From positions 1,632,399 to 1,696,398 of the forward strand of contig NZ_BMCE01000002.1 in NCBI RefSeq assembly GCF_014635025.1: a stretch of DNA of 64,000 nucleotides, written 5' to 3'. The notes beneath the pieces are model-generated. The model ran no database searches. It had not been told where the DNA came from and saw only the letters and a program-made list of their open reading frames with translations. The translations under genes and the position numbers were made by a program. Origin of the DNA: Fictibacillus barbaricus (lineage in GTDB: Bacteria > Bacillota > Bacilli > Bacillales > Fictibacillaceae). This document shows, piece by piece, positions 1 to 8,820 of the stretch. Each line of letters opens with the position of its first letter. The stretch's first letter is position 1.

Positions 1-1543
1 CGATGATCGCAGTCTCTGTTTTCGCATCCACTGCAGACAGCGCATCGTCTAAGATTAGAATTTCTGGATCTACACAAAGTGCTCGTGCAATGGAAACACG
101 CTGTTTTTGTCCACCGGATAATGCCACACCTTTTTCCCCAACAAGTGTGTTTAATCCTTCAGGAAGAAACTGAACATCATTTCTGAATGAAGCCATTTCC
201 ATCACATGATTCAGCTTATCAACACCTGCAGAACTGTTACCGAAAAGAATGTTTTCCTGAACGGTCTTAGAGAAAAGGATTGCATCTTGCGGTACATAAC
301 CTATCCATCCTTGTAGATCTTCAAGTGCGATATCTTCAATATCAACACCTGCAAAAGATATTCTCCCTCTTCCAGCTGGATACTCTCTTAAAAGTTGCTT
401 AAGCAGGGTCGTCTTTCCGCTGCCGGTACGTCCGACAATTCCAAGAGTCTCCCCTTTTTTTACGGTTACATGAATATTTTTTAAGTTATCAGATTCTGAT
501 GTAGGATATTTGAACGTAACATCCTCAAAAGTAATAGTGCCTGGATCTTTAAGTGGAACAAGATCCTCACCATTCTTAACGTCTGGATTGTAGGCAAGGG
601 TTTCATTTACTCGATCCAACGAAGCACTTCCGCGTTCCATAACATTAATAAGCTCACCAACAGCGATCATCGGCCAGATCAACATCCCAAGGTACACGTT
701 AAACGTTACAAGTTCACCTAGTGTGATCGTTTTATGAAACACCATGTAAGCGCCGTAGCCTAAACCGATCAAGTAACTCATTCCTACAAGGATTTTGATG
801 GTAGGTTCAAATAGCGCGTCAATTCTTGAAACCGCTAAGTTTTTCTCAAACACATCTTCTGTTACTTGATTGAAGCGCTCAACATCCGCTTTTTCTTGCA
901 CATAAGCCCGAATAACACGAACGCCTTGAATACTTTCAAGAACTGAATCGTTCATCTCTCCAAATGCATCTTGTGCTACTGTAAAACGCTGGTGCACCTT
1001 CTTACCGTACTTTTTGATAATAAAAGCGATGACGGGCAGTGGAATAAGTGCAGCAAAAGTAAGTTTCCAACTGATCATGAATCCCATGACAAACAGGATA
1101 GTCAGCATGAACAAACTAGAGTCAACAAGTGTTAAGATTCCAAATCCGGCAGTCATGGAAATGGCTTTTAAGTCATTGGTAGCACGAGCCATCAAATCTC
1201 CTGTTCTATTTTTCTCAAAAAAAGTCGGAGTCATTTTTAAAAGATGACGCATGAAACTTGACCGCATCGTACGTTCAATAATAAATGCGCCTCCAAAAAG
1301 CTGATACATCCAGATGTACATTGTTACATACATGGAGATCAATACTGCTACAAAGATCCCTAACGTTTTCATCATGTCTTCTCTTGTGATTGTCCCCATA
1401 TGAATAGAATCGATAATATTGCCGATAAGCTTCGGCGGAATGATCTCAATGATTCCAACACCCGTCAACAGCACGATCGCTATTGTGTATCGAATCCAAT
1501 GCCTCTTGAAAAACCAGGCTAACTTTCCTAAAACTGAAAACAT
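1..1543 (-). CDS. bmrC: ABC multidrug exporter half-transporter, BmrC/YheI type (partial, 3' end outside window)
   Basis: ABC-B type exporter subunit, most like YheI (BmrC) of the B. subtilis BmrCD heterodimer that pumps drugs out across the membrane. About 514 codons are visible: a membrane domain over the first ~300 residues, then a nucleotide-binding domain with Walker A GRTGSGKTT, signature LSGGQKQR and Walker B ILILDDALSAVD, after which the gene leaves the window. The ATG at 1543 follows GAGAGGAG. The upstream leader with two small ORFs and a terminator resembles the bmrB-bmrCD arrangement, in which leader translation controls read-through. The partner subunit should lie beyond the left edge. 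Family assignment is firm; orthology to BmrC rests on remembered sequence. Confidence 0.9.
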   Translation of the reverse strand, partial: MFSVLGKLAWFFKRHWIRYTIAIVLLTGVGIIEIIPPKLIGNIIDSIHMGTITREDMMKTLGIFVAVLISMYVTMYIWMYQLFGGAFIIERTMRSSFMRHLLKMTPTFFEKNRTGDLMARATNDLKAISMTAGFGILTLVDSSLFMLTILFVMGFMISWKLTFAALIPLPVIAFIIKKYGKKVHQRFTVAQDAFGEMNDSVLESIQGVRVIRAYVQEKADVERFNQVTEDVFEKNLAVSRIDALFEPTIKILVGMSYLIGLGYGAYMVFHKTITLGELVTFNVYLGMLIWPMIAVGELINVMERGSASLDRVNETLAYNPDVKNGEDLVPLKDPGTITFEDVTFKYPTSESDNLKNIHVTVKKGETLGIVGRTGSGKTTLLKQLLREYPAGRGRISFAGVDIEDIALEDLQGWIGYVPQDAILFSKTVQENILFGNSSAGVDKLNHVMEMASFRNDVQFLPEGLNTLVGEKGVALSGGQKQRVSIARALCVDPEILILDDALSAVDAKTETAII

Positions 1544-1594
1544 ATTTTTCTCTCCTCTCTATCTACTTTACTTTTAAACACTCGTTTAACCGAG

Positions 1595-1654
1595 CTACCC
1601 AAAAAGTGTATGATCCTTGCGTTCTAGCCACACGTTTTGTCGTTCTCTTTTCAT
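1595..1654 (-). CDS. second leader peptide (19 aa) just upstream of the ABC exporter
   Basis: Short ORF starting MKRERQNVWLER and ending LFG, with a near-perfect Shine-Dalgarno (AGGAGGAT) a few bases before its ATG. Its stop lies about 50 nt before the exporter start, and it sits after the intrinsic terminator at 1717-1753. The cluster of basic residues at the N-terminus resembles peptides that stall ribosomes, but no stalling motif is proven. It could regulate translation of the exporter. An AAGAAGAG/CTCTTCTT inverted repeat lies just upstream at about 1690-1710. The strong ribosome site is the main support. Confidence 0.5.
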   Translation of the reverse strand: MKRERQNVWLERKDHTLFG

Positions 1655-1716
1655 CTTTTATCCTCCTAGAATTTGTTTATCTATTGCGAAAGAAGAGGGA
1701 TCTCTTCTTGCAAACA

Positions 1717-1753
1717 AAATAAAAAAGCATACCACTCGAAGGCGATATGCTTT
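1717..1753 (-). terminator. intrinsic terminator inside the exporter leader (attenuator)
   Basis: On the minus strand AAAGCATA pairs with TATGCTTT around a short loop, followed by an A/T-rich run with many T. It sits between the 33-aa leader ORF and the exporter, so transcripts must read through it. This is the expected layout of a translation-dependent attenuator. Confidence 0.7.
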
Positions 1754-1839
1754 AGAAACCACAAAAAAACACACGTCACGACTGGAGTGACCTGCGTAAG
1801 TATATGTATGTAGATCAGGAAAATTAATAGAAAGGAATC

Positions 1840-1941
1840 TTAATACATCTCTTCCGGCAGGCCATGATATGAAGTTGTAGAGTCGTTAACCATTACAATA
1901 GAGACCGCAATATGAGTAACAATCATTTCTCTAACCACCAT
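1840..1941 (-). CDS. leader peptide (33 aa), positional equivalent of BmrB
   Basis: ORF beginning MVVREMIVTHIAV and ending LPEEMY, ATG at 1941, preceded by AAAGGATGG at good spacing. It lies right after a predicted sigma-A promoter (1987-2016) and about 90 nt before the terminator. In B. subtilis, bmrB is a small ORF in the same position whose translation controls termination ahead of bmrCD. The sequence itself was not recognised; function is inferred from position. Between this ORF and the terminator, TCAC/GTGA arms around 1774-1798 could form a competing hairpin. Confidence 0.6.
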   Translation of the reverse strand: MVVREMIVTHIAVSIVMVNDSTTSYHGLPEEMY

Positions 1942-1986
1942 GACACAACCATCCTTTCCATAATTTTGTAGTTTTTAACTTTGGTA

Positions 1987-2016
1987 ATTTTAACACTATT
2001 CTAATAACTATGTCAA
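1987..2016 (-). promoter_or_regulatory. sigma-A promoter for leader and ABC exporter
   Basis: Minus-strand TTGACA and TAAAAT separated by 18 bp, about 45 nt upstream of the leader ORF. Confidence 0.6.
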
Positions 2017-2263
2017 TTGCTTATCGATATGCAAATTATTTTTATTTGCTTCTCAATATATGTCATTAGACGGTGGATGGTGTGTCCCAATTATTAAGTT
2101 ATAAGAAATAACATCGAACATACGTTCCGAATATATATATATTAGATTAAAAATTAGATATTCCTTTCACACTTTGAAAAATTTATTTAAAATTCTTGTA
2201 AAAAAACTCCTAGAAACGACATTCGGAGAGATTTATGGTGTTAGCCGCCCTATTCAGCATAAT

Positions 2264-2368
2264 AATTCTAGAAATTTCACACTTAATTCGGCGAATTCAC
2301 GCAATAATTCAGCGAGTTTCTGTATTAATCCGGCGAGTTTTCAGCATATATCAGCGGTTCGACAAGTA
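2264..2368 (+). repeat. degenerate tandem array, five 21-bp units
   Basis: Units start at 2264, 2285, 2306, 2327 and 2348 with an exact 21-bp period. Core is AATTC(A/G)GCGA(A/G)TTT followed by a variable half. It fills much of the ~500-bp gap between the exporter promoter and the rib operon. The rest of that gap is AT-rich and shows no convincing gene. The same unit family occurs at 56501-56606 and, reversed, at 61478-61581. Open frames across the array are by-products of the periodicity. Confidence 0.75.
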
Positions 2369-2425
2369 TCGACACCGACTGGACACTCTAGGTGATGCCC
2401 TTACCTACACCGCATTATCTGCATA

Positions 2426-2457
2426 GAAAAAACCCCGCCACTCCAAGTGACGGGGTT
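2426..2457 (-). terminator. terminator of the ribE-ribBA-ribH operon
   Basis: AACCCCGTCACT / AGTGGCGGGGTT stem on the minus strand followed by TTTTTT, just after the ribH stop. Confidence 0.85.
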
Positions 2458-2471
2458 CAATCCATACTTTT

Positions 2472-2939
2472 TTATCCCAGCTGACGAGTAAGGTTTGCCA
2501 TCTCGATCGCAGAAACAGCTGCTTCCCAGCCTTTGTTCCCTGCTTTCGTGCCGGCACGTTCAATTGCCTGCTCGATAGAATCTACTGTTAACACTCCAAA
2601 GATCACAGGTACACCGGTAGTCATTGCTGCTTGAGCTACTCCTTTCGCTGCTTCATTACACACGTAATCAAAGTGTGGAGTTGATCCGCGAATGACTGCA
2701 CCAAGTGTGATCACTGCATCATAGTTGCCGCTATCTGCCATCTTCTTAGCGATCAGTGGGATCTCAAATGCACCCGGAACCCAAGCAATATCTACATCAT
2801 CTTCTGAAACTCCATGTCGTTTAAATGCATCTTGTGCACCTGAAACTAATTTATCAGAAATAAAATCATTAAATCGTCCTGCTACGATTCCTACTTTTAA
2901 CCCTGTACCAACTAAATGTCCTTCGAATAATTTTGCCAT
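2472..2939 (-). CDS. ribH: 6,7-dimethyl-8-ribityllumazine synthase
   Basis: Condenses 5-amino-6-ribitylaminouracil with 3,4-dihydroxybutanone 4-phosphate, the penultimate step of riboflavin synthesis. The 155-aa protein has the family length. Signatures include [23 protein letters not shown] with the catalytic His, and [10 protein letters not shown] near the C-terminus. It is the last gene of the leftward ribE-ribBA-ribH operon, 16 bp after ribBA, and ends at a strong terminator. Regulation should follow the FMN riboswitch at 5000-5145. Confidence 0.96.
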   Translation of the reverse strand: MAKLFEGHLVGTGLKVGIVAGRFNDFISDKLVSGAQDAFKRHGVSEDDVDIAWVPGAFEIPLIAKKMADSGNYDAVITLGAVIRGSTPHFDYVCNEAAKGVAQAAMTTGVPVIFGVLTVDSIEQAIERAGTKAGNKGWEAAVSAIEMANLTRQLG

Positions 2940-2955
2940 TTTGGTTCCTCCTGTA

Positions 2956-4149
2956 TTAGAAATGAAGCATGTGCCCCAATTTACTCTTTTTTGTTTTTAA
3001 ATACTCTTCATTGTTTTTGTTATGAGGCATCTGAAGTGCAACACGATCTGTCACTTCCAGATCGTAACCTTTTAACCCAGCAATCTTCCTAGGGTTGTTC
3101 GTTAAAAGCTTCATCTTACTAATTCCGAGTTCTTTTAAGATTTGTGCTCCAATTCCATAGTCACGGAGATCAGGCGCAAACCCAAGCTGCTCATTAGCTT
3201 CAACAGTATCAAGACCCTCTTCTTGAAGCTTATAAGCTTTCATCTTATTGATGAGCCCAATACCACGGCCTTCTTGTCTCATGTACAACAAGACACCACG
3301 GCCTTCCTTTTCAATCTGCGAAAGAGCTGCGTGAAGCTGTGGACCGCAATCACAGCGTGCAGATCCAAACACATCACCTGTTAAACACTCAGAGTGAACA
3401 CGAACCAATACCGGTTCACCATTAGCAATATCACCCTTTACAAGTGCTACATGCTCTTTTTGATCCAGTACGTTTGAAAACCCGACGGCTTTAAAATCGC
3501 CATACTCGGTTGGAAGGTTAATCTCGACCTCCCGCTTTACCATTTGTTCGTTCTTATTCCGATATGTGATCAGATCTTTAATCGTAATCAGCTTCATGTT
3601 GTGCTGTTTGGCAAGTTCAACGAGTTCAGGAACTCTAGCCATCGTTCCGTCTTCTTTCATAATTTCACAGATCACACCTGCAGATTTACTTCCCGCCATG
3701 TTTGCAAGATCAATAGCAGCTTCTGTGTGTCCTGCTCGTCTTAACACCCCGCCTTTTTTACCGATCAGCGGGAAGATATGGCCTGGACGTTTAAAATCAG
3801 ATGGAACAGAATCACCATTCACCAGCTCCCGAACAGTAGCCGCTCGTTCTTGTGCAGAGATTCCAGTTGTTGTTGAAATGTGGTCGACGCTAATTGTAAA
3901 AGCAGTACCGTGAGAATCTGTATTCGTCGCTACCATCGGGGAAAGATCTAGCTTTAACGCTATTTCTTCAGAGATCGGCGTACACACTAAACCTCGTCCA
4001 TGGGTCACCATGAAATTTATGGTCTCAGCCGTTATCCCTTCCGCCAAGGCAACAAAGTCACCTTCATTTTCACGATCTTCATCATCCACTACGATTACGA
4101 TCTTTCCTGCTCTTAAATCTGCAACTGCTTCTTCTATGGAGTGAAACAT
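2956..4149 (-). CDS. ribBA: bifunctional 3,4-dihydroxy-2-butanone 4-phosphate synthase / GTP cyclohydrolase II
   Basis: 397-aa fusion feeding both branches of riboflavin synthesis. The N-terminal half (about residues 1-200) is RibB, with [10 protein letters not shown] and [11 protein letters not shown]. The C-terminal half is RibA, with zinc ligands in [18 protein letters not shown] and the GTP-site motif RQEGRGIGL. It sits 11 bp downstream of ribE and 16 bp upstream of ribH. A second stand-alone RibA occurs at 16186-16941, so the RibA activity looks duplicated in this genome. Confidence 0.96.
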   Translation of the reverse strand: MFHSIEEAVADLRAGKIVIVVDDEDRENEGDFVALAEGITAETINFMVTHGRGLVCTPISEEIALKLDLSPMVATNTDSHGTAFTISVDHISTTTGISAQERAATVRELVNGDSVPSDFKRPGHIFPLIGKKGGVLRRAGHTEAAIDLANMAGSKSAGVICEIMKEDGTMARVPELVELAKQHNMKLITIKDLITYRNKNEQMVKREVEINLPTEYGDFKAVGFSNVLDQKEHVALVKGDIANGEPVLVRVHSECLTGDVFGSARCDCGPQLHAALSQIEKEGRGVLLYMRQEGRGIGLINKMKAYKLQEEGLDTVEANEQLGFAPDLRDYGIGAQILKELGISKMKLLTNNPRKIAGLKGYDLEVTDRVALQMPHNKNNEEYLKTKKSKLGHMLHF

Positions 4150-4160
4150 GGACTCTCCTC

Positions 4161-4811
4161 CTAAAATCCGTGCTCTTGTAAGAAATCAAGAGACAGCTTT
4201 GACTTTTGTTTATGATCTTCTTTCTCTGGAGACAACATTCTGTAGACGTATTTTGCGAGCATGTCACATTCGATGTTCACGGCGTCTCCTGGTCCTTTTT
4301 TTCCTAATACCGTATGTTCTGCCGTATGTGGGATCAATGACACTGTTATCGTATTCTTCGTCACTTCAAATACGGTAAGGCTTGTCCCATCTACGCAAAC
4401 AGAGCCTTTTAGCATAAAGTAGCGCATCAGGTGCTCCGGTAGTGCAATCTGATAATAGATCGCATTTTTATCCGGGCGCTTCTCTGCTATCTCTCCTGTA
4501 CCATCAACATGACCGGAAACAAAATGCCCGCCAAATCTTCCTCCAGCCGCCATCGCACGCTCCAAGTTAACGATTGAACGGTTGTTTAAAAGTTTCAATG
4601 TTGTGGATCGGTATGTTTCTGGCATTACATCAACTGTGAAGTGATGCTTCCCGAAAGAAGTAACCGTAAGGCAAACTCCATTTACGGCTATACTGTCTCC
4701 GAGGTGCACGTCTTTTAAAACCTCTTCGGCAGAGATGGTAAGCACAATCGTTTCATTGCCTTTCGCAATAGACTTAATTGTACCTTGTTCTTCAATGATG
4801 CCTGTAAACAA
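4161..4811 (-). CDS. ribE: riboflavin synthase alpha subunit (TTG start)
   Basis: Dismutates two lumazines to riboflavin. Two homologous lumazine-binding barrels are visible, starting FTGIIEEQG and, around residue 98, [13 protein letters not shown] chose the TTG at 4811, preceded by GGGAGGGAAAG, because it gives the conserved start xFTGIIEE and a 216-aa protein of normal length; an upstream ATG would add residues unlike the family. It is first in the operon. The usual first gene, ribD, is absent here and is found at 16934-18022 instead. Confidence 0.93.
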   Translation of the reverse strand: MFTGIIEEQGTIKSIAKGNETIVLTISAEEVLKDVHLGDSIAVNGVCLTVTSFGKHHFTVDVMPETYRSTTLKLLNNRSIVNLERAMAAGGRFGGHFVSGHVDGTGEIAEKRPDKNAIYYQIALPEHLMRYFMLKGSVCVDGTSLTVFEVTKNTITVSLIPHTAEHTVLGKKGPGDAVNIECDMLAKYVYRMLSPEKEDHKQKSKLSLDFLQEHGF

Positions 4812-4887
4812 AGAGCTTTCCCTCCCTTGTATGCTGTTTTTTCTGGAATACAATCATCGTAAATATGCATTGGGGAGTCTTCTTCTT

Positions 4888-4929
4888 AAAAATAAAAATA
4901 ACCCCGGAAACAGAAAGCTCCCGGGGTTT
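4888..4929 (-). terminator. expression-platform terminator of the FMN riboswitch
   Basis: AACCCCGG pairs with CCGGGGTT on the minus strand and is followed by a T-rich run. It lies between the aptamer and ribE, so it is probably formed when FMN is bound. Confidence 0.8.
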
Positions 4930-4999
4930 GTGTTAAAAGTATAACGAAATAAACCTTTAAATTATCCAAGTTTTTAAAACCGGCATTTAAAAGCGTTCA

Positions 5000-5145
5000 C
5001 GTTCCTTCTCCCATCCAGACTATACTGTCGGCTTCGGAATTGCACCGAATCCACCGTTTTTGCATATACAAAACCGGGTCACGGACTAAGAGGCTTATAC
5101 CTCATCACCGCCGGTTGGGAATTTCACCCGACCCCGAAGGACACT
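5000..5145 (-). ncRNA. FMN riboswitch (RFN element)
   Basis: Read on the minus strand the segment starts TCCTTCGGGGTCGGGTG and contains the RFN blocks AACCGGCGGTGAT, AGTCCGTGACCCG, GGTGGATTCGGTG and GTCTGGATGGGAGAAGG, the conserved joining sequences of the FMN aptamer. It precedes ribE with a terminator in between, as expected for FMN-dependent premature termination. Confidence 0.96.
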
Positions 5146-5200
5146 ATTTACTTAAGTTCATTATAAGTAAACATTGGACTGAATTCAAATGTGATTACTT

Positions 5201-6571
5201 TTACTGGCCAATTATTAATTTTTCTTTTGGATAATGAATATGTTCTGTTACTACTCTGCCACGCATGATAAATAAGAATGACAGCACACCAATTCTTCCG
5301 ATAAACATTAAAATCATCAAGATTACTTTACCCGTATTGCTCAATGTCCCTGTTATTCCAGTAGAAAGTCCTGTTGTTCCGAATGCTGAACACACTTCAA
5401 AAAAGAGATACTCGATTGGCATAGGGTCTGTAATCGCAAGGATGATGGTGGACGTGGTACAAATAACCATCGCAACAATAATAACGATAAAGGACTTCTG
5501 AATATCTTCAGGATAAATTTCGCGTTTAAAGATTTTTATCGTGTTTCTTCCTTTAGCGTAAAAGAGGATTGCGAGTAAAGCTACAGCGAATGTCGTCGTT
5601 CGGATTCCTCCACCCACAGAGCTCGGTGACGCACCGATGAACATCATAATTCCTAAAAAGAGAAGAGTCGGGACGGAAAATTCAGAGATATTCATTGTTG
5701 AGAGACCACCGCTACGTGTGGTTACAGACTGAAACATGGAATAAAAGAATGTTTCATGCCATGATTTCCCTTCAAAAAACGCATTCATCTCCAGAACATA
5801 TATTCCAATTGCCCCTGTTACAACTAATAAGGCAAATGTAGTTGTTGTTACCTTTGTAAAAAGGGTAAACGTATATCGCTCCAAATACTTACGCTCTTTA
5901 ATAAAATTGTTGATCTCAACTAGTACAGGAAACCCTATAGCACCAGCTGTGATTAAACACATCGTGACAATCTGAACCAGATAATCATGACGGAACGGAA
6001 TAAGTGAGCTTCCCGTAATATCAAAACCTGCATTTGTCGTTGCTGTAACGGATGCAAAGAAAGCATGGTAAAGCACTTCAAGCTCTGTATCATAATATGG
6101 CTGGAACAAGATAAAGAACAAAACAGTCCCGACAATCTCAATCCCAATAATAAGCGTTAAGATCTGCTTCATCAGCTGAACGAGCCCTGCAAGTGTGGAC
6201 TGATTCTGATCCGTCATAATTAATTGACGTTCTCTCATCCCGATTCGTTTACCGATTAATAGCCAAATCGCTGTTCCAAGAGTCATGACTCCAATTCCAC
6301 CGATTTGACAAATTAAGGCTAAAAGGATGACTCCTATATAATTAAATGTCTCAGAGATATTAATTGAAGTTAAACCCGTTACACTAACAGCACTTACTGC
6401 TGTAAATAAAGCATCAATAAATTTCAGCTCTACTCCCTCTTTATGTCCGCCCGGTAAACTTAATAAAATGGTCGCTACTAAAACGGACAATAAATAAAAG
6501 ATCACAATAAGCTGAACGGAAGTTAAAAAAGATTTTTTTTGTTGTGTCGTAGCCGTATTATTTTTAAACAT
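5201..6571 (-). CDS. TrkH/KtrB-family potassium uptake channel subunit
   Basis: Membrane subunit of a Ktr-type K+ (Na+-coupled) uptake system. The 456-aa protein has the four pore-loop signatures of the family: SAVSVTGL, TATTNAGFD, SVTTRSGGLST and SAFGTTGLSTG, each with the filter glycine between hydrophobic helices. It resembles B. subtilis KtrB and KtrD; I cannot tell which, so no symbol is given. The cytosolic KtrA/KtrC gating subunit is not adjacent. It is transcribed leftward and ends about 55 bp before the FMN riboswitch. Confidence 0.9.
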   Translation of the reverse strand: MFKNNTATTQQKKSFLTSVQLIVIFYLLSVLVATILLSLPGGHKEGVELKFIDALFTAVSAVSVTGLTSINISETFNYIGVILLALICQIGGIGVMTLGTAIWLLIGKRIGMRERQLIMTDQNQSTLAGLVQLMKQILTLIIGIEIVGTVLFFILFQPYYDTELEVLYHAFFASVTATTNAGFDITGSSLIPFRHDYLVQIVTMCLITAGAIGFPVLVEINNFIKERKYLERYTFTLFTKVTTTTFALLVVTGAIGIYVLEMNAFFEGKSWHETFFYSMFQSVTTRSGGLSTMNISEFSVPTLLFLGIMMFIGASPSSVGGGIRTTTFAVALLAILFYAKGRNTIKIFKREIYPEDIQKSFIVIIVAMVICTTSTIILAITDPMPIEYLFFEVCSAFGTTGLSTGITGTLSNTGKVILMILMFIGRIGVLSFLFIMRGRVVTEHIHYPKEKLIIGQ

Positions 6572-6681
6572 ATATTTTCACCTGTCGAGGGAATTTTTCT
6601 GTAACCTTCTGAAATCTTAACAATAGCATTTCCATTTAACAAGGTGAAATTGAGCTTTTGTTAAAAAAAGGCTTAAATCTA

Positions 6682-7752
6682 TTAATCCAGCTCATCTTCA
6701 GAACAGATTCTCTTTTCTATTTCCCTTTTTAATTCATCTGAATCATCTACTTTTATAACGACTCTAGTCACTTTCTTTCTAAATCCATATATAATCTCTG
6801 ATTGTACAGGCTCTTTCAATACGAGTTCGATGGCAGGTTTTACTGAAATAAAGTCACTTACCAGCGCTTCAAACGTATATTTCTTTTCAGATGATGAAAT
6901 CTGTTCTGGCCCTTCATACAGCTTACATTCTTTTATTAACGAAAAAGGGAGTTTCATTCCTTTGACAAATCCGATATTTATAATTAAAGATTCCTCTTGA
7001 ACGATAAGCGGCACTTTCTTAACAGCCTGCATCTGACCGATCAAAAAAAGAATAGAGTAAGCGTTGATAACAAGTAGAAAAATAGAAACGGTGTGGTTAA
7101 TCTGGCTGAAGAAGTAATGAAGACCAATTGATTCAATAAGAAGTGCATGAATCAGCATGAGCTGAAGAGCGACATAGCTCGTATTCTTGTGATAAGTGAA
7201 CAGGTTTCCCCTATTCATAGGTGCCTTACGCCATGAAAATAATGCATAATAAAGCATCGTAACTTCACTGATCACAGCATCCAGCATGCGGCTTTTTGTA
7301 AAGTGCACTCCTGCCGCTTGTTTGATTTTAATCAAAAAAGGCAGTTCGACCGGAAGATCATTATAAGATCTCTTTACTTGGGGAAACTTTCTGCAGACCA
7401 AAACTAGCAAATATAGTTCTATCAAGATAAAGCCTGCTTCTAAAAGCAGGAGAGCTTTAGGGATGAAAGAAACTTTATTCAATAAAAATTCAGGAATGAT
7501 ATAGGAAGCAAATCCATATCCCAAGAGTGCAACAAGGATCGTCAGTTTCCAAGAATATCTTTTGCGGAAGATAAAGTAGTAGGTAAGCAGCGGGATAACC
7601 AGAAGGAAATCAATCATGGAGCCTAAGACAACAGCATCAGGAACAGGCTGAAAAAACGGTGTCTGGTACAAAACTACGTTACTTCCAATAACTAATAAAA
7701 TAAGAGCAAGAAAAGGTATCCACTTAATAGGCTTCATTAATGCTTCATTCAT
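6682..7752 (-). CDS. hypothetical membrane protein with soluble C-terminal domain
   Basis: 356 aa from the ATG at 7752, chosen because AGGAGGGAT lies 5' of it; a start 15 bp upstream would sit on that ribosome site. Six hydrophobic segments are visible, roughly at residues 12-30, 41-62, 68-86, 101-121, 193-213 and 225-245, followed by about 110 soluble residues rich in Lys and Glu. I do not recognise the family. The soluble tail could be a PH-like membrane-proximal domain, but that is speculation. It is downstream of the ywaF-like gene on the same strand. Confidence 0.7.
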   Translation of the reverse strand: MNEALMKPIKWIPFLALILLVIGSNVVLYQTPFFQPVPDAVVLGSMIDFLLVIPLLTYYFIFRKRYSWKLTILVALLGYGFASYIIPEFLLNKVSFIPKALLLLEAGFILIELYLLVLVCRKFPQVKRSYNDLPVELPFLIKIKQAAGVHFTKSRMLDAVISEVTMLYYALFSWRKAPMNRGNLFTYHKNTSYVALQLMLIHALLIESIGLHYFFSQINHTVSIFLLVINAYSILFLIGQMQAVKKVPLIVQEESLIINIGFVKGMKLPFSLIKECKLYEGPEQISSSEKKYTFEALVSDFISVKPAIELVLKEPVQSEIIYGFRKKVTRVVIKVDDSDELKREIEKRICSEDELD

Positions 7753-7832
7753 AATATCCCTCCTCACTTTTAGTATACAATAAATTCCAATAAATTCTTG
7801 TTATTCCAGTATTCGTCACAAAACATACAAAA

Positions 7833-7872
7833 GTAAGACCACTACGCTTTAAAATGCGGGTGGTCTTTTTTA
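7833..7872. terminator. hairpin terminator at the 3' end of the ywaF-like gene
   Basis: AAGACCAC and GTGGTCTT arms surround the stop region. A clean T-run follows on the plus strand and a weaker T-rich run on the minus strand. Confidence 0.5.
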
Positions 7873-8570
7873 ATACTTGTACTTTTTTCTTTTACAGGAA
7901 TAAAAACAAGAATACAAAGACACATAGCTACTAATTCTAGACTAAGAATATACCAAGGGTGCGGCCCAAAAAAATTCATTATAGAGGCATTGCCTGGCTT
8001 CTCCATCAGGAACATGTAATTTGCTCCTGCAAATGAATTTAGGACAAATACGCAAAGAGCATATCCATTAAGCCACATAAAAGATTTAAAAAACCTAGCC
8101 CAGCTTATTCTAAAACATCTTATGATTGCGTAATACAATGCCGTCCATACAATGAAAGCATGTGCGATAAAATACTGAATAAAACGGAAATGCCAAGGCT
8201 CCTGGTAAAGCTCAGGTGTAAGCAATCCTTGCAGGGCGCCTGTTAGACCAAATAAATAAACAAACCCAAAAAGTTTCCGGTTTTCCGTCAAAAGTAAAAC
8301 CACACTCAATAGAATGTTTAAGCTGCACAGCTGTAATGGTAGATATATTTTTACTGACCACATATTGTTAAAGATTGCCCAAGTATGATAAGTAATTTCA
8401 GATAATACGAGGCCTGTGATCAACACTTTTTTTATTACTGATTTTTTTCTCAAATTTTCACGGAATTCATACATCAATACGCCAACAACCATTATAAAAA
8501 TCAAGATAAGTACATGCTCCGAACCAAACATCTTAAATCCCGAAGTTCCCGGACCAAACCAACTCCCCAC
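7842..8570 (-). CDS. ywaF: TIGR02206/YwaF-family integral membrane protein
   Basis: 242-aa polytopic membrane protein with about six hydrophobic helices and the family start pattern (small aromatic N-terminus, then FGSEHVLILIFI). Motifs such as TYHTWAIFNN and QYFIAHAFIVW, with conserved His residues in helices, match the TIGR02206 group that includes B. subtilis YwaF. Function is not established. The ATG at 8570 is followed by a Gly/Trp-rich head (MGSWFGPG). There is no operon partner with a clear role. Confidence 0.75.
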   Translation of the reverse strand: MGSWFGPGTSGFKMFGSEHVLILIFIMVVGVLMYEFRENLRKKSVIKKVLITGLVLSEITYHTWAIFNNMWSVKIYLPLQLCSLNILLSVVLLLTENRKLFGFVYLFGLTGALQGLLTPELYQEPWHFRFIQYFIAHAFIVWTALYYAIIRCFRISWARFFKSFMWLNGYALCVFVLNSFAGANYMFLMEKPGNASIMNFFGPHPWYILSLELVAMCLCILVFIPVKEKSTSIKKDHPHFKA

Positions 8571-8637
8571 AATTCTCCCTCCAACCCTTACTTATAGATA
8601 TTCCTAACTGAGTTTGTATTTCCTTTGAATCATTTCA

Positions 8638-8794
8638 AAACTAATTGCGGCGATGTAGAAGCCCAAGAGATGACGATCAATGGAAGCACGGACATCGATG
8701 GAATCGGCCAGGTTGTGATATTAAGAGAATTGAATATAAAGCGAGTCTAGAGATCGACGAAAATGCTAAAGTTGGTGCACAAGAAAAGATCTAA
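8638..8794 (+). pseudogene. decayed bactofilin-like fragment
   Basis: One frame reads VEAQEMTINGSTDIDG, and after a frameshift and an in-frame stop another reads ASLEIDENAKVGAQEKI before a stop. The alternating short beta-strand pattern with TINGSxDIDG and AKVGA is typical of polymer-forming bactofilins (YhbE/YhbF type). There is no start codon or ribosome site and only ~50 codons survive. It sits between the ywaF-like gene and the 20-bp repeat array. Confidence 0.4.
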
Positions 8795-8820
8795 TTTCAA
8801 ATGCTAAATTTATGATGCTT

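Noticed and set aside
2174..2426. Two overlapping small ORFs in the exporter-rib gap
   Set aside because: They run through the 21-bp repeat array, overlap each other in different frames and have no good ribosome site.
4735..5234. Plus-strand ORFs across the ribE start and FMN riboswitch
   Set aside because: They read through the antisense of a conserved aptamer and terminator and have no supporting ribosome sites.
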